64,000 bases of DNA from positions 538,985-602,984 of the forward strand of contig NZ_GG729934.1 in the NCBI RefSeq assembly GCF_000160135.1, given 5' to 3'. A model generated the notes under the pieces. That model was given only the letters and a program-made list of their open reading frames with translations. It searched no databases and was not told the origin of the DNA. The DNA comes from Oribacterium sp. oral taxon 078 str. F0262 (GTDB taxonomy: Bacteria; Bacillota; Clostridia; Lachnospirales; Lachnospiraceae). This document shows, in pieces, positions 16,193-24,148 of this stretch. Position 1 is the stretch's first letter; every line of letters starts with the position of its first letter. A program made the translations under genes and the position numbers.

Positions 16193-17522
16193 CTCCTCTG
16201 TTCTCTCCTCCTGCAATCCTTCCTTCCGACTGTTTGGAATCCGTCTCCTCCGCCTCCTTGCTTCCTCTCTTCTCTTCCTCTGATCTTCCTGTTTCAACGA
16301 CTCCCTCCGCTCTATTCTCTCCGCTGTGGAGAAGCAGCTGGTAGCTCCCGAGCTTCGGCAGCACCTTCACTACAGGTCCATTGATATCATTTGGCAGCAC
16401 CGCCTCCTGATCCTCAGAGACATTATTGTCTCCCTTTGTGATAAAGCTGAGGTTTCCGGCCGCATCCTTCTGAATCCGAAGAATGCGGTGTGTGATGACG
16501 ATGCCCTCCCTCCGGAAATTGATGATGTCCCCCTCCTGCAGCTGATCCAGCTCCGCTTCCGAATAAAAGCGCCGGATCAAAACGATATCCCCGGGCTTTA
16601 TCCCGGGCTCCATGCTCCCTGTCAGTATCGTGGAAGGGTAGATGGGAAAGACTCCGACACTGAACCAGTAAAACGCGGTGAGCAGGACCAGGGATATGAT
16701 ATAGGACGGCGAAAAGCCGTTCCGCCTGGCCGCCATCCTTCCATACTCCTCCCCTTCCTGCTCTTCTTTGATATAAAAAGCATAAAAGACAGGAAAGCAC
16801 AGCCCGATCGCAGACTCCGCAAGCCAGGGGAGTCCGGGAAGGACGGGGAAAAGTCTCTGAAAGAGCGCTATGGACGCCGCATAGAAGAGGGAGGCCGAAA
16901 GCCCTCCGTACAGAGAGAGGATCGTGAGCAGAAAGCCCTGGGCAAAGCTCGGCAGCACATGCTCCGTGATCTCAATGAAAATTTCCTTCTGCTCCGGAAG
17001 CTTTAAAAACTTGAGAACATTGATCTCTGTCGCCGCAAGGAGAAAGGTCAGAAGAAATATCAGCGCTTTCCGGTGCTTTGGTCTTCGGAGGATCACGGCG
17101 AGCGCATAGGCCCGGACAGCCTCCCGGAAAAAAAGCCGAAGCCCGACCAGCAGCACATTCTGCAAAATTCCCGAAGGACTGTGGTCATAGGGGGATTCCG
17201 CGAGCCTTCGGAGAAAGATCGAGAGCAGGAAGCGGATCGCAAGAAAGATCGCGGCCCCGGTGAAGGCATAGATCCTGACCCTGTCCTGAAGACCTCTCCG
17301 CCGCACGGCAAAGACCGGCGGAAAAACCGCAAATAGGAGGAAAATCATAGTCCCATAGAGAATGAGAAAGAGAATGATATCCCCGGAAACCCTGTCCCTC
17401 CAAAGCGGATTGTCCAAAAGGAGCTCCGTGAGCAGGAGAAAGAGTGCATAGAGCATATAGTTTTCTGCCCCCGGAATGCGTCTCCTCTCCCGTTCCCGGA
17501 TATAGGAAAGTATCTTTTCCAT
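16185..17522 (-). CDS. sipW-like: SipW-type signal peptidase I with large N-terminal membrane domain
   Basis: 445 residues. The catalytic part lies at about 275-400, with GSMEPGIKPGD giving nucleophile Ser303 and ITHRI giving His345. A histidine where most bacterial enzymes have lysine marks the SipW or ER type. The first 270 residues hold about seven or eight hydrophobic segments, which is far more than the one or two anchors of ordinary SipW. The C-terminal 50 residues are a charged tail. Three genes for proteins with SipW-type signals flank it, so it presumably matures them at the membrane. The membrane domain could be a scaffold or transporter-like module. The gene starts three bases after the preceding cargo gene. 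Confidence 0.88.
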   Translation of the reverse strand: MEKILSYIRERERRRIPGAENYMLYALFLLLTELLLDNPLWRDRVSGDIILFLILYGTMIFLLFAVFPPVFAVRRRGLQDRVRIYAFTGAAIFLAIRFLLSIFLRRLAESPYDHSPSGILQNVLLVGLRLFFREAVRAYALAVILRRPKHRKALIFLLTFLLAATEINVLKFLKLPEQKEIFIEITEHVLPSFAQGFLLTILSLYGGLSASLFYAASIALFQRLFPVLPGLPWLAESAIGLCFPVFYAFYIKEEQEGEEYGRMAARRNGFSPSYIISLVLLTAFYWFSVGVFPIYPSTILTGSMEPGIKPGDIVLIRRFYSEAELDQLQEGDIINFRREGIVITHRILRIQKDAAGNLSFITKGDNNVSEDQEAVLPNDINGPVVKVLPKLGSYQLLLHSGENRAEGVVETGRSEEEKRGSKEAEETDSKQSEGRIAGGENRGDE

Positions 17523-17525
17523 CTC

Positions 17526-18032
17526 TTACTGCTCTCCGTCTGCCGATGCGGTCTTTTCCTCTGTCCCGCTCTTCTCAGCCTCAGAAGGCAGTTCCTTCTC
17601 TTCCTTCTTTTCCGCAGTCTCTGCGCGGGTCTTTTCTTCCTTCTTTTCCGCGGTCTCCGCCTTTGTCTTTTCTTCCTTTGCCCCTGAAGTCTCTGCCTTT
17701 TCCGCTGAGGTCTCTGTCTTTGTCTCCGGGTTTTCCGCCGCCTTTTCCTTTGTCTCCTCTTCCGCTGCCCCGGCTTCCGTCTTCTGGGAGGCATCGGACT
17801 CCGACGGTGCACTGCTCTCCGACTCGGCTCCTGTCTTTTCGCCCTCTCCGGAGCTCTCCTCCCCTTCCTTACTTTCCTCCGTCTCCTCCTGCTCCTCGAT
17901 CTCGATCGGCAGGGGGTATGTCACCTTAAGCTCCGCCTTCATCTTAAGCTGCTCCGTCCAGTACGAATAGGCGGAAAAGCCCATGAACAGGCACAGCAGC
18001 ACGGAAAAGAAAATCAGTCTGAATCTTTTCAT
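17526..18032 (-). CDS. Small SipW-type secreted protein with Glu/Lys/Ala repeat tail
   Basis: 168 residues. The N-terminus (FRLIFFSVLLCLFMGFSAYSYW) is a SipW-type signal. After about 45 residues the protein becomes low-complexity and very acidic, with repeats such as AEKKEEKTRAET occurring in tandem near residues 120-155. This could be an unfolded spacer or a wall-spanning tail. The gene overlaps its upstream neighbour as ATGA and is followed after three bases by the signal peptidase gene. Nothing else identifies it. The tandem repeat makes it prone to length variation between strains. Confidence 0.7.
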   Translation of the reverse strand: MKRFRLIFFSVLLCLFMGFSAYSYWTEQLKMKAELKVTYPLPIEIEEQEETEESKEGEESSGEGEKTGAESESSAPSESDASQKTEAGAAEEETKEKAAENPETKTETSAEKAETSGAKEEKTKAETAEKKEEKTRAETAEKKEEKELPSEAEKSGTEEKTASADGEQ

Positions 18033-18766
18033 CTCTCCACCTCCTCAGCTTCCTTCTCCGCATTCGCCTGATCCAGCCGGATCGGAACCTCCAGAGAATA
18101 GACAACCTGAATTCCCTCCTCCATGGGCCCCGCGTCTCCGATAATCGGAATCTTCGCGAGCTTCCCTCTCTTTATCTTCAATTCCTCAGGCATCCCCTCC
18201 AAAAGCCCCTCACTCTGCGGCTTCAGGTAGAGCTTCGCCCTGAGCTCTCCGTCCTCGCTCTCCTCTACCGCCCGGTAGACAGCAAGCACAAGAGGTTTTT
18301 TGAAGAAATCATCCGCCTCATCAAAGCGGTATAGTGTCCCCTCCGCGGAAAGAAAGACATCCTTTGGCTCCAGCGTGAGCTCCTGCTCCGCCTCCTTTGT
18401 GAAATCCGCTTCCGTAAGCCGAACCACGGTTCCGTTCTTTTCGATGGGATAGCTCAAACAGAGATAATTTCCCTCCGCGAGGAGCTCCATCGGAAGGCCC
18501 TCCCGGAAGCTGATCTCCGCCGTGGTCCGATTGTCCGTCGTCTTCCAGTCCGATGCTATCGACTGAAGCTCATTTCCCGCCTCATCCACGATCTCCGCGG
18601 AGCAATCTCCCTTCTGAGAGAAGAAATGCTTGAACTTCCCGGTCGCAAGCTCCATGGAGATGCTCTGTTCCCTGTTCCAGCTGGCATAGCCGTGCCCGAT
18701 TCCCGCCATTGCGAGGAGCAAAATCCCTGCCAACAGCATATTTCTCTTTGATCCGCGCATTTTCAT
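18029..18766 (-). CDS. SipW-type secreted protein
   Basis: 245 residues. It begins MKMRGSKRNMLLAGILLLAM with GIGHGYASW at the cleavage region, the same signal style as its two cluster partners. The mature part is beta-rich looking (SISMELATGKFKHFF, LTLEPKDVFLSAEGTLYRF, VYSLEVPIRLDQ) and about 210 residues long, the size of TasA/CalY-type fibre proteins. No catalytic motif is seen. ATG 18766 overlaps the response-regulator stop as ATGA. The frame is open upstream but lies wholly inside that gene. Confidence 0.75.
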   Translation of the reverse strand: MKMRGSKRNMLLAGILLLAMAGIGHGYASWNREQSISMELATGKFKHFFSQKGDCSAEIVDEAGNELQSIASDWKTTDNRTTAEISFREGLPMELLAEGNYLCLSYPIEKNGTVVRLTEADFTKEAEQELTLEPKDVFLSAEGTLYRFDEADDFFKKPLVLAVYRAVEESEDGELRAKLYLKPQSEGLLEGMPEELKIKRGKLAKIPIIGDAGPMEEGIQVVYSLEVPIRLDQANAEKEAEEVER

Positions 18767-19425
18767 CTCTCTTCTCCCTTCGGCTGCGGCCCCGGCCGCT
18801 TCCCCCTGTTCTTCTCCGTCAGATATCCCTTCTGTCCCGACTGTATGACAGCCTCCACCCGGTTCTTCGAACCCAGCTTCGAAAGGATATTGCTGACATG
18901 CCTTTTTGCGGTCCCCTCTGTGATGAAAAGCCTGGCGCTGATCTCCAGATTCGTGTAGCCCTGGCACATCAGCTCATAGACCTCTCTCTCCCGTTCCGTC
19001 AAGGTCCCGAGCTTCTTTTCCTCCTCGCTCAGCCTGGGATCCACCAGGGCCGCGGAATAGAATTTCCCGCCCCGCTCCACGGATTTCAGGCAAAATACGA
19101 TCTCGTCAATGAAGGCGTCCTTCAGGAGATAGGCGTCCACACCGAGGGCCTTCGCCTCTCGGAAATCCGAGTCCCTGGAGGAGGAGGTGATGAGAATCGT
19201 CCGGATCTCCGGCTTCCTCTCATGGACCTTCCTCAGAAAATCAAAGCCGCTCTCTCCATTCAGCTTGAGATCCACAAATGCCAGATCGATCTTCTCTCTC
19301 TGCACACAGTCCATCGCCTCCTGAACCGTGCCCGCCTCGATGACCTCTTCCTCGGGGCGCGTCATATGAATCACAGCCTTTAATCCCATCCTGGAAACCG
19401 GGTGGTCATCCAAAACCAGAAACAT
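18763..19425 (-). CDS. NarL/LuxR-family response regulator
   Basis: 220 residues. Receiver domain 1-120 with acidic pocket LDDHP, phospho-acceptor aspartate in LAFVDLKL (about residue 52), TSSS and the late lysine in LLKDAF. The C-terminal LuxR helix-turn-helix spans about 140-200 (LTEREREVYELMCQGYTN, then ISARLFITEGTAKRHVSNI). It pairs with the kinase upstream, sharing one base (TGATG), and sits directly before the SipW-cargo genes, which are its likely targets. A TTG just upstream could also start it, but the ATG at 19425 has AGGAGG at better spacing. Confidence 0.92.
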   Translation of the reverse strand: MFLVLDDHPVSRMGLKAVIHMTRPEEEVIEAGTVQEAMDCVQREKIDLAFVDLKLNGESGFDFLRKVHERKPEIRTILITSSSRDSDFREAKALGVDAYLLKDAFIDEIVFCLKSVERGGKFYSAALVDPRLSEEEKKLGTLTEREREVYELMCQGYTNLEISARLFITEGTAKRHVSNILSKLGSKNRVEAVIQSGQKGYLTEKNRGKRPGPQPKGEER

Positions 19426-21077
19426 CAAATCCTCCTAGCCCCGAGCGGCAGCTTTAAAAGAACTCTGACTCCGTGTCCCTCCCGGTCTGAGATACTCAGC
19501 CTCCCCTTAAGGAGAGAGGCCAGATAGTACATATTCTTCATGCCCTGCCCCTCAAAGGGACGGCGCGATGTCTCCTCCTGGAAGCCGCTTCCGTCATCCT
19601 CGACCAGCATATTGATGCTCTCCTCACTTTTTTCCAGGCGGAGAAGAAGCTCATGTGCTCCCCCGTGGCGGACCGCATTGTTTGCCGCCTCGCAGGCAAC
19701 GCGGTAGAGCACAATCTTCTGAGCGGAGCCAAGCTCCTCCTCGGAGATTTCATTCTCCAGACGGACCCGGACCCCGCTGTGATTCTTCTCGATGCCCTCC
19801 ATATAGGAAACAAGGCTTTTCTCAAAGCTGTGCTCCCCTCCCCTTTCGAACTGCCGCCCGTAGATCGCCTCCCGAAGCTCCGTCATCGTACTGCCCGCGG
19901 AGTTTTGCAGGGAGAGAAGCTCCGAGCGAAGCTCCTCCTCTCCCAGGCTGCCAAGCCGCATGCTGAGGCTCTTCAGCTGACAGGCCATGCCGAAAATCTT
20001 CTGGAGGACCGTATCGTGGATCTCATCCGCGATGCGGTTCTTCTCCTCTGCGGAGATAAAGGACTCGATCTGGCTCTGGGTATCCAGAGCCCGGAAGATA
20101 CTCTCCGAGAGCTGGATATAGAAATCCCTCTCCCGCCCCTCCACGATATGATTTACATCCCTGGAGAGGAGAAGGTATACCCTGGAGCTCTGAAGCTCTG
20201 TCAGGAGGAGAACCTCATAGGCGACACCGCCCGCGAGTATCCCAAAGCATCCCTCCCTCGGGAGATCCCCGGCCGGATTCTTCCGATCCGGCCAGAGGAG
20301 CCTGCTTTTTTTAATGATCTCCTGCTCCTGCTCATCCGTGAGACCGCTGGCGATCACCTGCTTCACAGAACCGTCCGCCCAGCGCTCAAAAATGACGCAG
20401 CCCTGCGGAGAGATACTGTTCGTCATGAGCTCGGCGAGCTGACGGATGATGCCCTCCGGCTCCACCCTGGCCATCAGCCCGAAGCCCTTATACATATTGC
20501 TGAGCTGGTGGAGCGCATACTCGCTCCTCCGGTTCTCCTCCGCGAGACGCTCATTCAGCCTGCCGAGCTCCGCCCTCTCCTCCCACAGCATGCGGACATA
20601 GCTTCTCAACACAAAAAAGCCGCCGCTCACAAGGATCAGGCCGATCACCAGATTGAATTTAAGATGCTCCGGCTTCGTGCCGCTCCTGCTGAGAAGCCCG
20701 CAGAGCAGACACCAAAGCAGTGCGGCTATGGCCGATCCCGTGCCATTTTTCCCCCGAAGGGTAATGAGGATGCAGCCAAGATAATACCAGATATATGAGC
20801 TCGCCAGGCCTCCGCTGAGATAGATGAACTCTCCATAGGCCAAAAGCTCCAGCACTAAAATCACATTTGTGAGAAAACGATTTCCCTTGGCCTTCAGATA
20901 AAGGAAGTTCGCCATCGCACAGGAAACCGCCATGCCCAGGACGATGCTCCAGCTGGCCGAGCTGTACTCCCGGTAAAGCAGTGAGCTTAGGAGATAGGCA
21001 CTGGTCGAAAGAACAAGCGTCACCGCCCTGTAGAAAAGACAAATACTGAGATATTCGCTTTCCTCCGTCCTCTGCAT
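19425..21077 (-). CDS. Sensor histidine kinase, HisKA_3 / NarL-partner type
   Basis: About 550 residues. Five or six hydrophobic segments occupy the first 165 residues (AVTLVLSTSAYLLSSLL, IYLSGGLASSYIWYYLGC, LVIGLILVSGGFFVL). A linker and a GAF-like region (about 200-330) follow. Then comes the phospho-accepting histidine in IADEIHDTVLQKIFG and a HATPase_c domain (ACEAANNAVRHGG, VEDDGSGF, GQGMKNM). This layout matches LiaS/DegS-type kinases that signal to NarL-type regulators. ATG 21077 is preferred because the ATG at 21131 has no ribosome binding site. It is the first gene of the cassette and so may control export and matrix genes in response to an envelope cue. The cue is not known. Confidence 0.9.
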   Translation of the reverse strand: MQRTEESEYLSICLFYRAVTLVLSTSAYLLSSLLYREYSSASWSIVLGMAVSCAMANFLYLKAKGNRFLTNVILVLELLAYGEFIYLSGGLASSYIWYYLGCILITLRGKNGTGSAIAALLWCLLCGLLSRSGTKPEHLKFNLVIGLILVSGGFFVLRSYVRMLWEERAELGRLNERLAEENRRSEYALHQLSNMYKGFGLMARVEPEGIIRQLAELMTNSISPQGCVIFERWADGSVKQVIASGLTDEQEQEIIKKSRLLWPDRKNPAGDLPREGCFGILAGGVAYEVLLLTELQSSRVYLLLSRDVNHIVEGRERDFYIQLSESIFRALDTQSQIESFISAEEKNRIADEIHDTVLQKIFGMACQLKSLSMRLGSLGEEELRSELLSLQNSAGSTMTELREAIYGRQFERGGEHSFEKSLVSYMEGIEKNHSGVRVRLENEISEEELGSAQKIVLYRVACEAANNAVRHGGAHELLLRLEKSEESINMLVEDDGSGFQEETSRRPFEGQGMKNMYYLASLLKGRLSISDREGHGVRVLLKLPLGARRI

Positions 21078-21185
21078 TTTTGCACCCCTGCCGCCCTCTT
21101 CCCCCGGCCCGTCCTGAAACATTCCTATCATAACAGAAAAATCTATTTTTATGTTATTACATTTTTTTAAATTTTCACAATATAT

Positions 21186-22076
21186 TTAAAGATAATTAAG
21201 AATATTCCTTCGAATATTCTCCATCGGCATTTCTCTCCCGCACCAAAGCCGGAATGCCTCCGCCCCCTGAAAGAGGAGCATGGGAAGGCCGTTTACCGTC
21301 CGAAGTCCCCTCTCCTCGGCGAGCCGAAGAAGCTTCGTCTTTCTCGGAGAGTAGATCACATCGGCTACCGTAAGCCCCTCCGGAAAGAAGGAGCTGTCCT
21401 CGATGAGAGAGCGCTCCTTATCCGGTGCCATGCCGACGCTGGATGCATTGACCAGGATATCGCAGTCGGAGAGCTCCCGGTAGAGCGCCTCCCCGTACTC
21501 CAGGAGGGAGAAGATACAGGAGCTCCTTTTTCGAAGCGATGCGAGAATCCGCCGAATCCTCGGAAGATCACGACTCCCCCTTCGGACAAAGAGGGAGAGT
21601 TCCCGGACGCCGGAGAGCGCGGCCTGGACGAGGATCGCAGTCCCCGCTCCGCCCGCGCCAAGCAGCACGAGCTTTTTCCCGCGGTACGAAATCCCCTCGC
21701 TCTCAAGGCCTCGGAAAAAGCCGCTTCCGTCCGTACTGTGTCCCTCTATCCTTCTATCCTCCGAAAAGACGACGGTATTCACAGATTCCGAGATCTCCGC
21801 GGCCTCTGAAAGCGTGTCGCAGAGCGGAAGGACGCTCCGTTTCAGGGGCATCGTGAGGTTCAGCCCCCGGGCCCCCATCCTGCGGAGCGCATCCAGCACA
21901 AAGGTGAGGTCCTCCGTCTTCACATCGAAGGCAAGATAGACATAGTCAAGCCCCAGTTCCCGGAAAGCGCCGTTATGGATCCGGGGAGAAAGGCTGTGCG
22001 AAACCGGAGACCCCAGAAGGCAGATCAATTTTGTGCTCCCGCTGATCTCGAAAATCTGATCCTCCTTCTCTCTCAT
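21186..22076 (-). CDS. aroE: Shikimate dehydrogenase
   Basis: 296 residues. AroE reduces 3-dehydroshikimate with NADPH in aromatic amino-acid synthesis. The substrate-binding part is at the N-terminus (LLGSPVSHSLSPRIHN, LNLTMPLK with the catalytic lysine). The NADPH-binding part follows (VLLGAGGAGTAI, NASSVGMAP, DVIYSPRKTKLL, GLPMLLFQGAEAF). The ATG at 22076 has AGGAAAGG upstream; the frame extends to 22103 but without a better site. aroA, another step of the same pathway, lies 20 kb away in a different operon. Confidence 0.94.
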   Translation of the reverse strand: MREKEDQIFEISGSTKLICLLGSPVSHSLSPRIHNGAFRELGLDYVYLAFDVKTEDLTFVLDALRRMGARGLNLTMPLKRSVLPLCDTLSEAAEISESVNTVVFSEDRRIEGHSTDGSGFFRGLESEGISYRGKKLVLLGAGGAGTAILVQAALSGVRELSLFVRRGSRDLPRIRRILASLRKRSSCIFSLLEYGEALYRELSDCDILVNASSVGMAPDKERSLIEDSSFFPEGLTVADVIYSPRKTKLLRLAEERGLRTVNGLPMLLFQGAEAFRLWCGREMPMENIRRNILNYL

Positions 22077-22129
22077 AGCCTTTCCTCTCTCCCCCTGGCC
22101 CACTTCTCTGTCCCGCTCCCATGTCTCAC

Positions 22130-22184
22130 TTTTATCCCGCTTTTATCCCGCTTTTATCCCGCTTCTATTCCGCTTCTATTCCGC
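22130..22184. repeat. 11-bp tandem repeat, five units
   Basis: TTTTATCCCGC occurs three times, followed by TTCTATTCCGC twice, with no spacing. The array runs up to the stop codon of the YoaK-like gene and fills the gap between it and aroE. It is a likely length-variable tract. Confidence 0.8.
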
Positions 22185-22185
22185 T

Positions 22186-22908
22186 TCAATGCCCCCCCGG
22201 CTTTCTCAAGAGGAGCTCCCTTTCATAGGTGCGGTCCGCGAGAAGCAGTCTGCAAAAGAGTACCAGCAGGATGAGATCCGCGATCCAGATGCTCCGATAG
22301 GAGAAGAGGCGGATTCCCAGAGTCGCGAGAATGACACCAAGCATAAAGAGGAGAAGCATGAGGCCGTGCAGGGCCGACTTTCTCCCGACAGAGGGATCCT
22401 TCCCCCGGCAGTATCTCACGAGGAAGGAGGCGAACTGACGGAGATGATTCGTGCAGAAGGTCGTGGCCATGCCAATCCCCTCCGCCTGGCGGAAGGTGTT
22501 GAACTGCATCGCGCAGATGAAATTCAGAGTCACCTGACAGATCTGGTCCGGCCAGTCCGACGGCATGAGCCCGAGGAAAAAGACAACGACCATCTCAAAC
22601 CCCACGAGAATGGTGTCCCAGCGCGCAAAGCGGAGGCGTTTGATCTCCTTTGCGAGAATCTCCGATACGACAATGCCGAGGAAATAAGCGGAAAATGGAA
22701 TCAGATAATAGGCGGCCTTTCGAAAATTCCCATTCCCTATATTCATCGCCATCACAAGGAGATTCGCGGTCTGCGCATTGCAAAAGACTCTGCCGCGGAT
22801 ACCGTAGGTATAGCCCCCGTAGAAGCCTCCGACCAGCATGAGCCCCCAAAAGACCCACAGCCTCTCACATTCCAGAAAAAAGCTCTCCCCCGGCCTCTCT
22901 TCCTCCAT
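22186..22908 (-). CDS. YoaK/DUF1275-family membrane protein
   Basis: 240 residues with six hydrophobic segments. Family features are present: GGFYGGYTYGIRGRVFCNAQTA near the N-terminus, FCAMQFNTFRQ-type sequence (ICAMQFNTFRQAEG) in the middle, and a hydrophobic C-terminal pair. DUF1275 proteins are common in bacteria and are suspected transporters, but no substrate is established. ATG 22908 has GGAGAGG upstream. It lies 27 bases after rlmB, in the same direction. Confidence 0.85.
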   Translation of the reverse strand: MEEERPGESFFLECERLWVFWGLMLVGGFYGGYTYGIRGRVFCNAQTANLLVMAMNIGNGNFRKAAYYLIPFSAYFLGIVVSEILAKEIKRLRFARWDTILVGFEMVVVFFLGLMPSDWPDQICQVTLNFICAMQFNTFRQAEGIGMATTFCTNHLRQFASFLVRYCRGKDPSVGRKSALHGLMLLLFMLGVILATLGIRLFSYRSIWIADLILLVLFCRLLLADRTYERELLLRKPGGH

Positions 22909-22935
22909 GATTTCCCGTCTCCTCTCCCTTCCGCT

Positions 22936-23688
22936 CTACCGTCCCACCGCGGATAATCTCTGCCGCACGATCTCGTAGGCGAGAACGCCGCAGGCCACGG
23001 AGGCGTTCAGGGAATCGATCTCTCCCTTCATCGGGATAGAGGCTCTCATATCACAGCTCTCCCGGACCAGGCGGGAGACCCCCTCCCCTTCGTTTCCGAT
23101 CACCAGGGCGATCGGTCCCGTGAGCCTCTGCCGATACATGGACTCTCCCTCCATATCCGCGCAGAGAAACCAGATTCCCTCCTTCTTCAGCTCCTCTATG
23201 GTCTTTGAAAGATTTGTGACCTTCGCCACCTTCGTGTAGTTCAAAGCTCCCGCGCTCGCCTTCGCGGCGGATGCCGTGAGCCCCGCCGCTCTTCGCTTTG
23301 GGATGACGACGCCGTGCGCACCCGCGAGATTTGCCGTCCGGATAATGGCCCCCAGATTGTGCGGGTCCTCGATCCCGTCCAGGAGAATGAGGAAGGGATC
23401 CTCCCCCTTCTCCCTCGCATCCGACAGCATGTCCGAGATCTCATAGTAGCGATAGGCGGCAAGATAGGCCATGACTCCCTGGTGATTTTCTCCCCCGGAC
23501 ATCTCGTCCAGCCGGGATCGCTTCACGAAGTCAAGCGGCGTGCTCTGCCTCCGCGCCTCCCGCAGGATAGAGGAGAGCGTCCCCTCCCGAAGCCCCTCCT
23601 GCACGAAAAGCCGGTCCACCGTCTGCCCCGAGCGGTAGGCCTCGAGCACCGGCTGCCTCCCGATCAGAGTGAATTGTTCATCCCTCAT
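22936..23688 (-). CDS. rlmB: 23S rRNA 2'-O-methyltransferase, TrmH/SpoU family
   Basis: 250 residues. An N-terminal substrate-binding domain (LIGRQPVLEAYRSG) precedes the SPOUT catalytic domain with the three family motifs: LDGIEDPHNLGAIIRTA, LVIGNEGEGVS and PMKGEIDSLNASVA. The family methylates a ribose in 23S rRNA (G2251 in E. coli). The ATG at 23688 has AAGGAG and overlaps the end of mrnC by 11 bases. The gene order cysS-mrnC-rlmB is a familiar Firmicutes arrangement and supports the call. Confidence 0.93.
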   Translation of the reverse strand: MRDEQFTLIGRQPVLEAYRSGQTVDRLFVQEGLREGTLSSILREARRQSTPLDFVKRSRLDEMSGGENHQGVMAYLAAYRYYEISDMLSDAREKGEDPFLILLDGIEDPHNLGAIIRTANLAGAHGVVIPKRRAAGLTASAAKASAGALNYTKVAKVTNLSKTIEELKKEGIWFLCADMEGESMYRQRLTGPIALVIGNEGEGVSRLVRESCDMRASIPMKGEIDSLNASVACGVLAYEIVRQRLSAVGR

Positions 23689-24148
23689 GGAGCTCTCCTT
23701 CCAGATGCCGGATTCCAAGAGAGACCAGCTCCATAAGCCGTTCCCCCTCTCTCCGAAGATAAAGGTCCCCGAGCAGCGCTTCAAAGCCGGTCGCCCTCCT
23801 GTAATCGAGAATCGTGGAATTTTTCGACCGACTCTCCGACCTGTGGTTTCTGGCGCGGCGGTAGACCGCCATTTCCCGCTCCGTGAGCCCCTTTCTCCCG
23901 ATCAGATATCCCATGATCTCCGACTGGGCCGACGCACAGACCAGGCGTTTCTTTTTCTCGTTCATCCGCCTGATATTTCCCGGATAGTGAAAAATCACAT
24001 AATCCCTCACAAAGAGGTCATAGAGCCCGTCCCCAAGGTAGGCAAGCACCAGGGAGGGGCAGTCCCCGTCCCTCCCCCTTGGAAGACCGAGACTTCTCTC
24101 ATAATACTCCGGAAAAAGGGAAGCCCCCTCTCTCAGCTCCTGCTCCAC
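23678..24148 (-). CDS. mrnC: Mini-ribonuclease III
   Basis: 156 residues. It is an RNase III catalytic domain without a double-stranded-RNA-binding domain. The metal-binding signature LAYLGDGLYDLFVRDYV and a second acidic motif (ATGFEALLGDLYL) are present. In Bacillus this enzyme trims 23S rRNA ends. The start is GTG at 24148, with GGGAG five bases upstream, overlapping the cysS end by 16 bases. Context between cysS and rlmB fits. Confidence 0.93.
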   Translation of the reverse strand: MEQELREGASLFPEYYERSLGLPRGRDGDCPSLVLAYLGDGLYDLFVRDYVIFHYPGNIRRMNEKKKRLVCASAQSEIMGYLIGRKGLTEREMAVYRRARNHRSESRSKNSTILDYRRATGFEALLGDLYLRREGERLMELVSLGIRHLEGELHEG

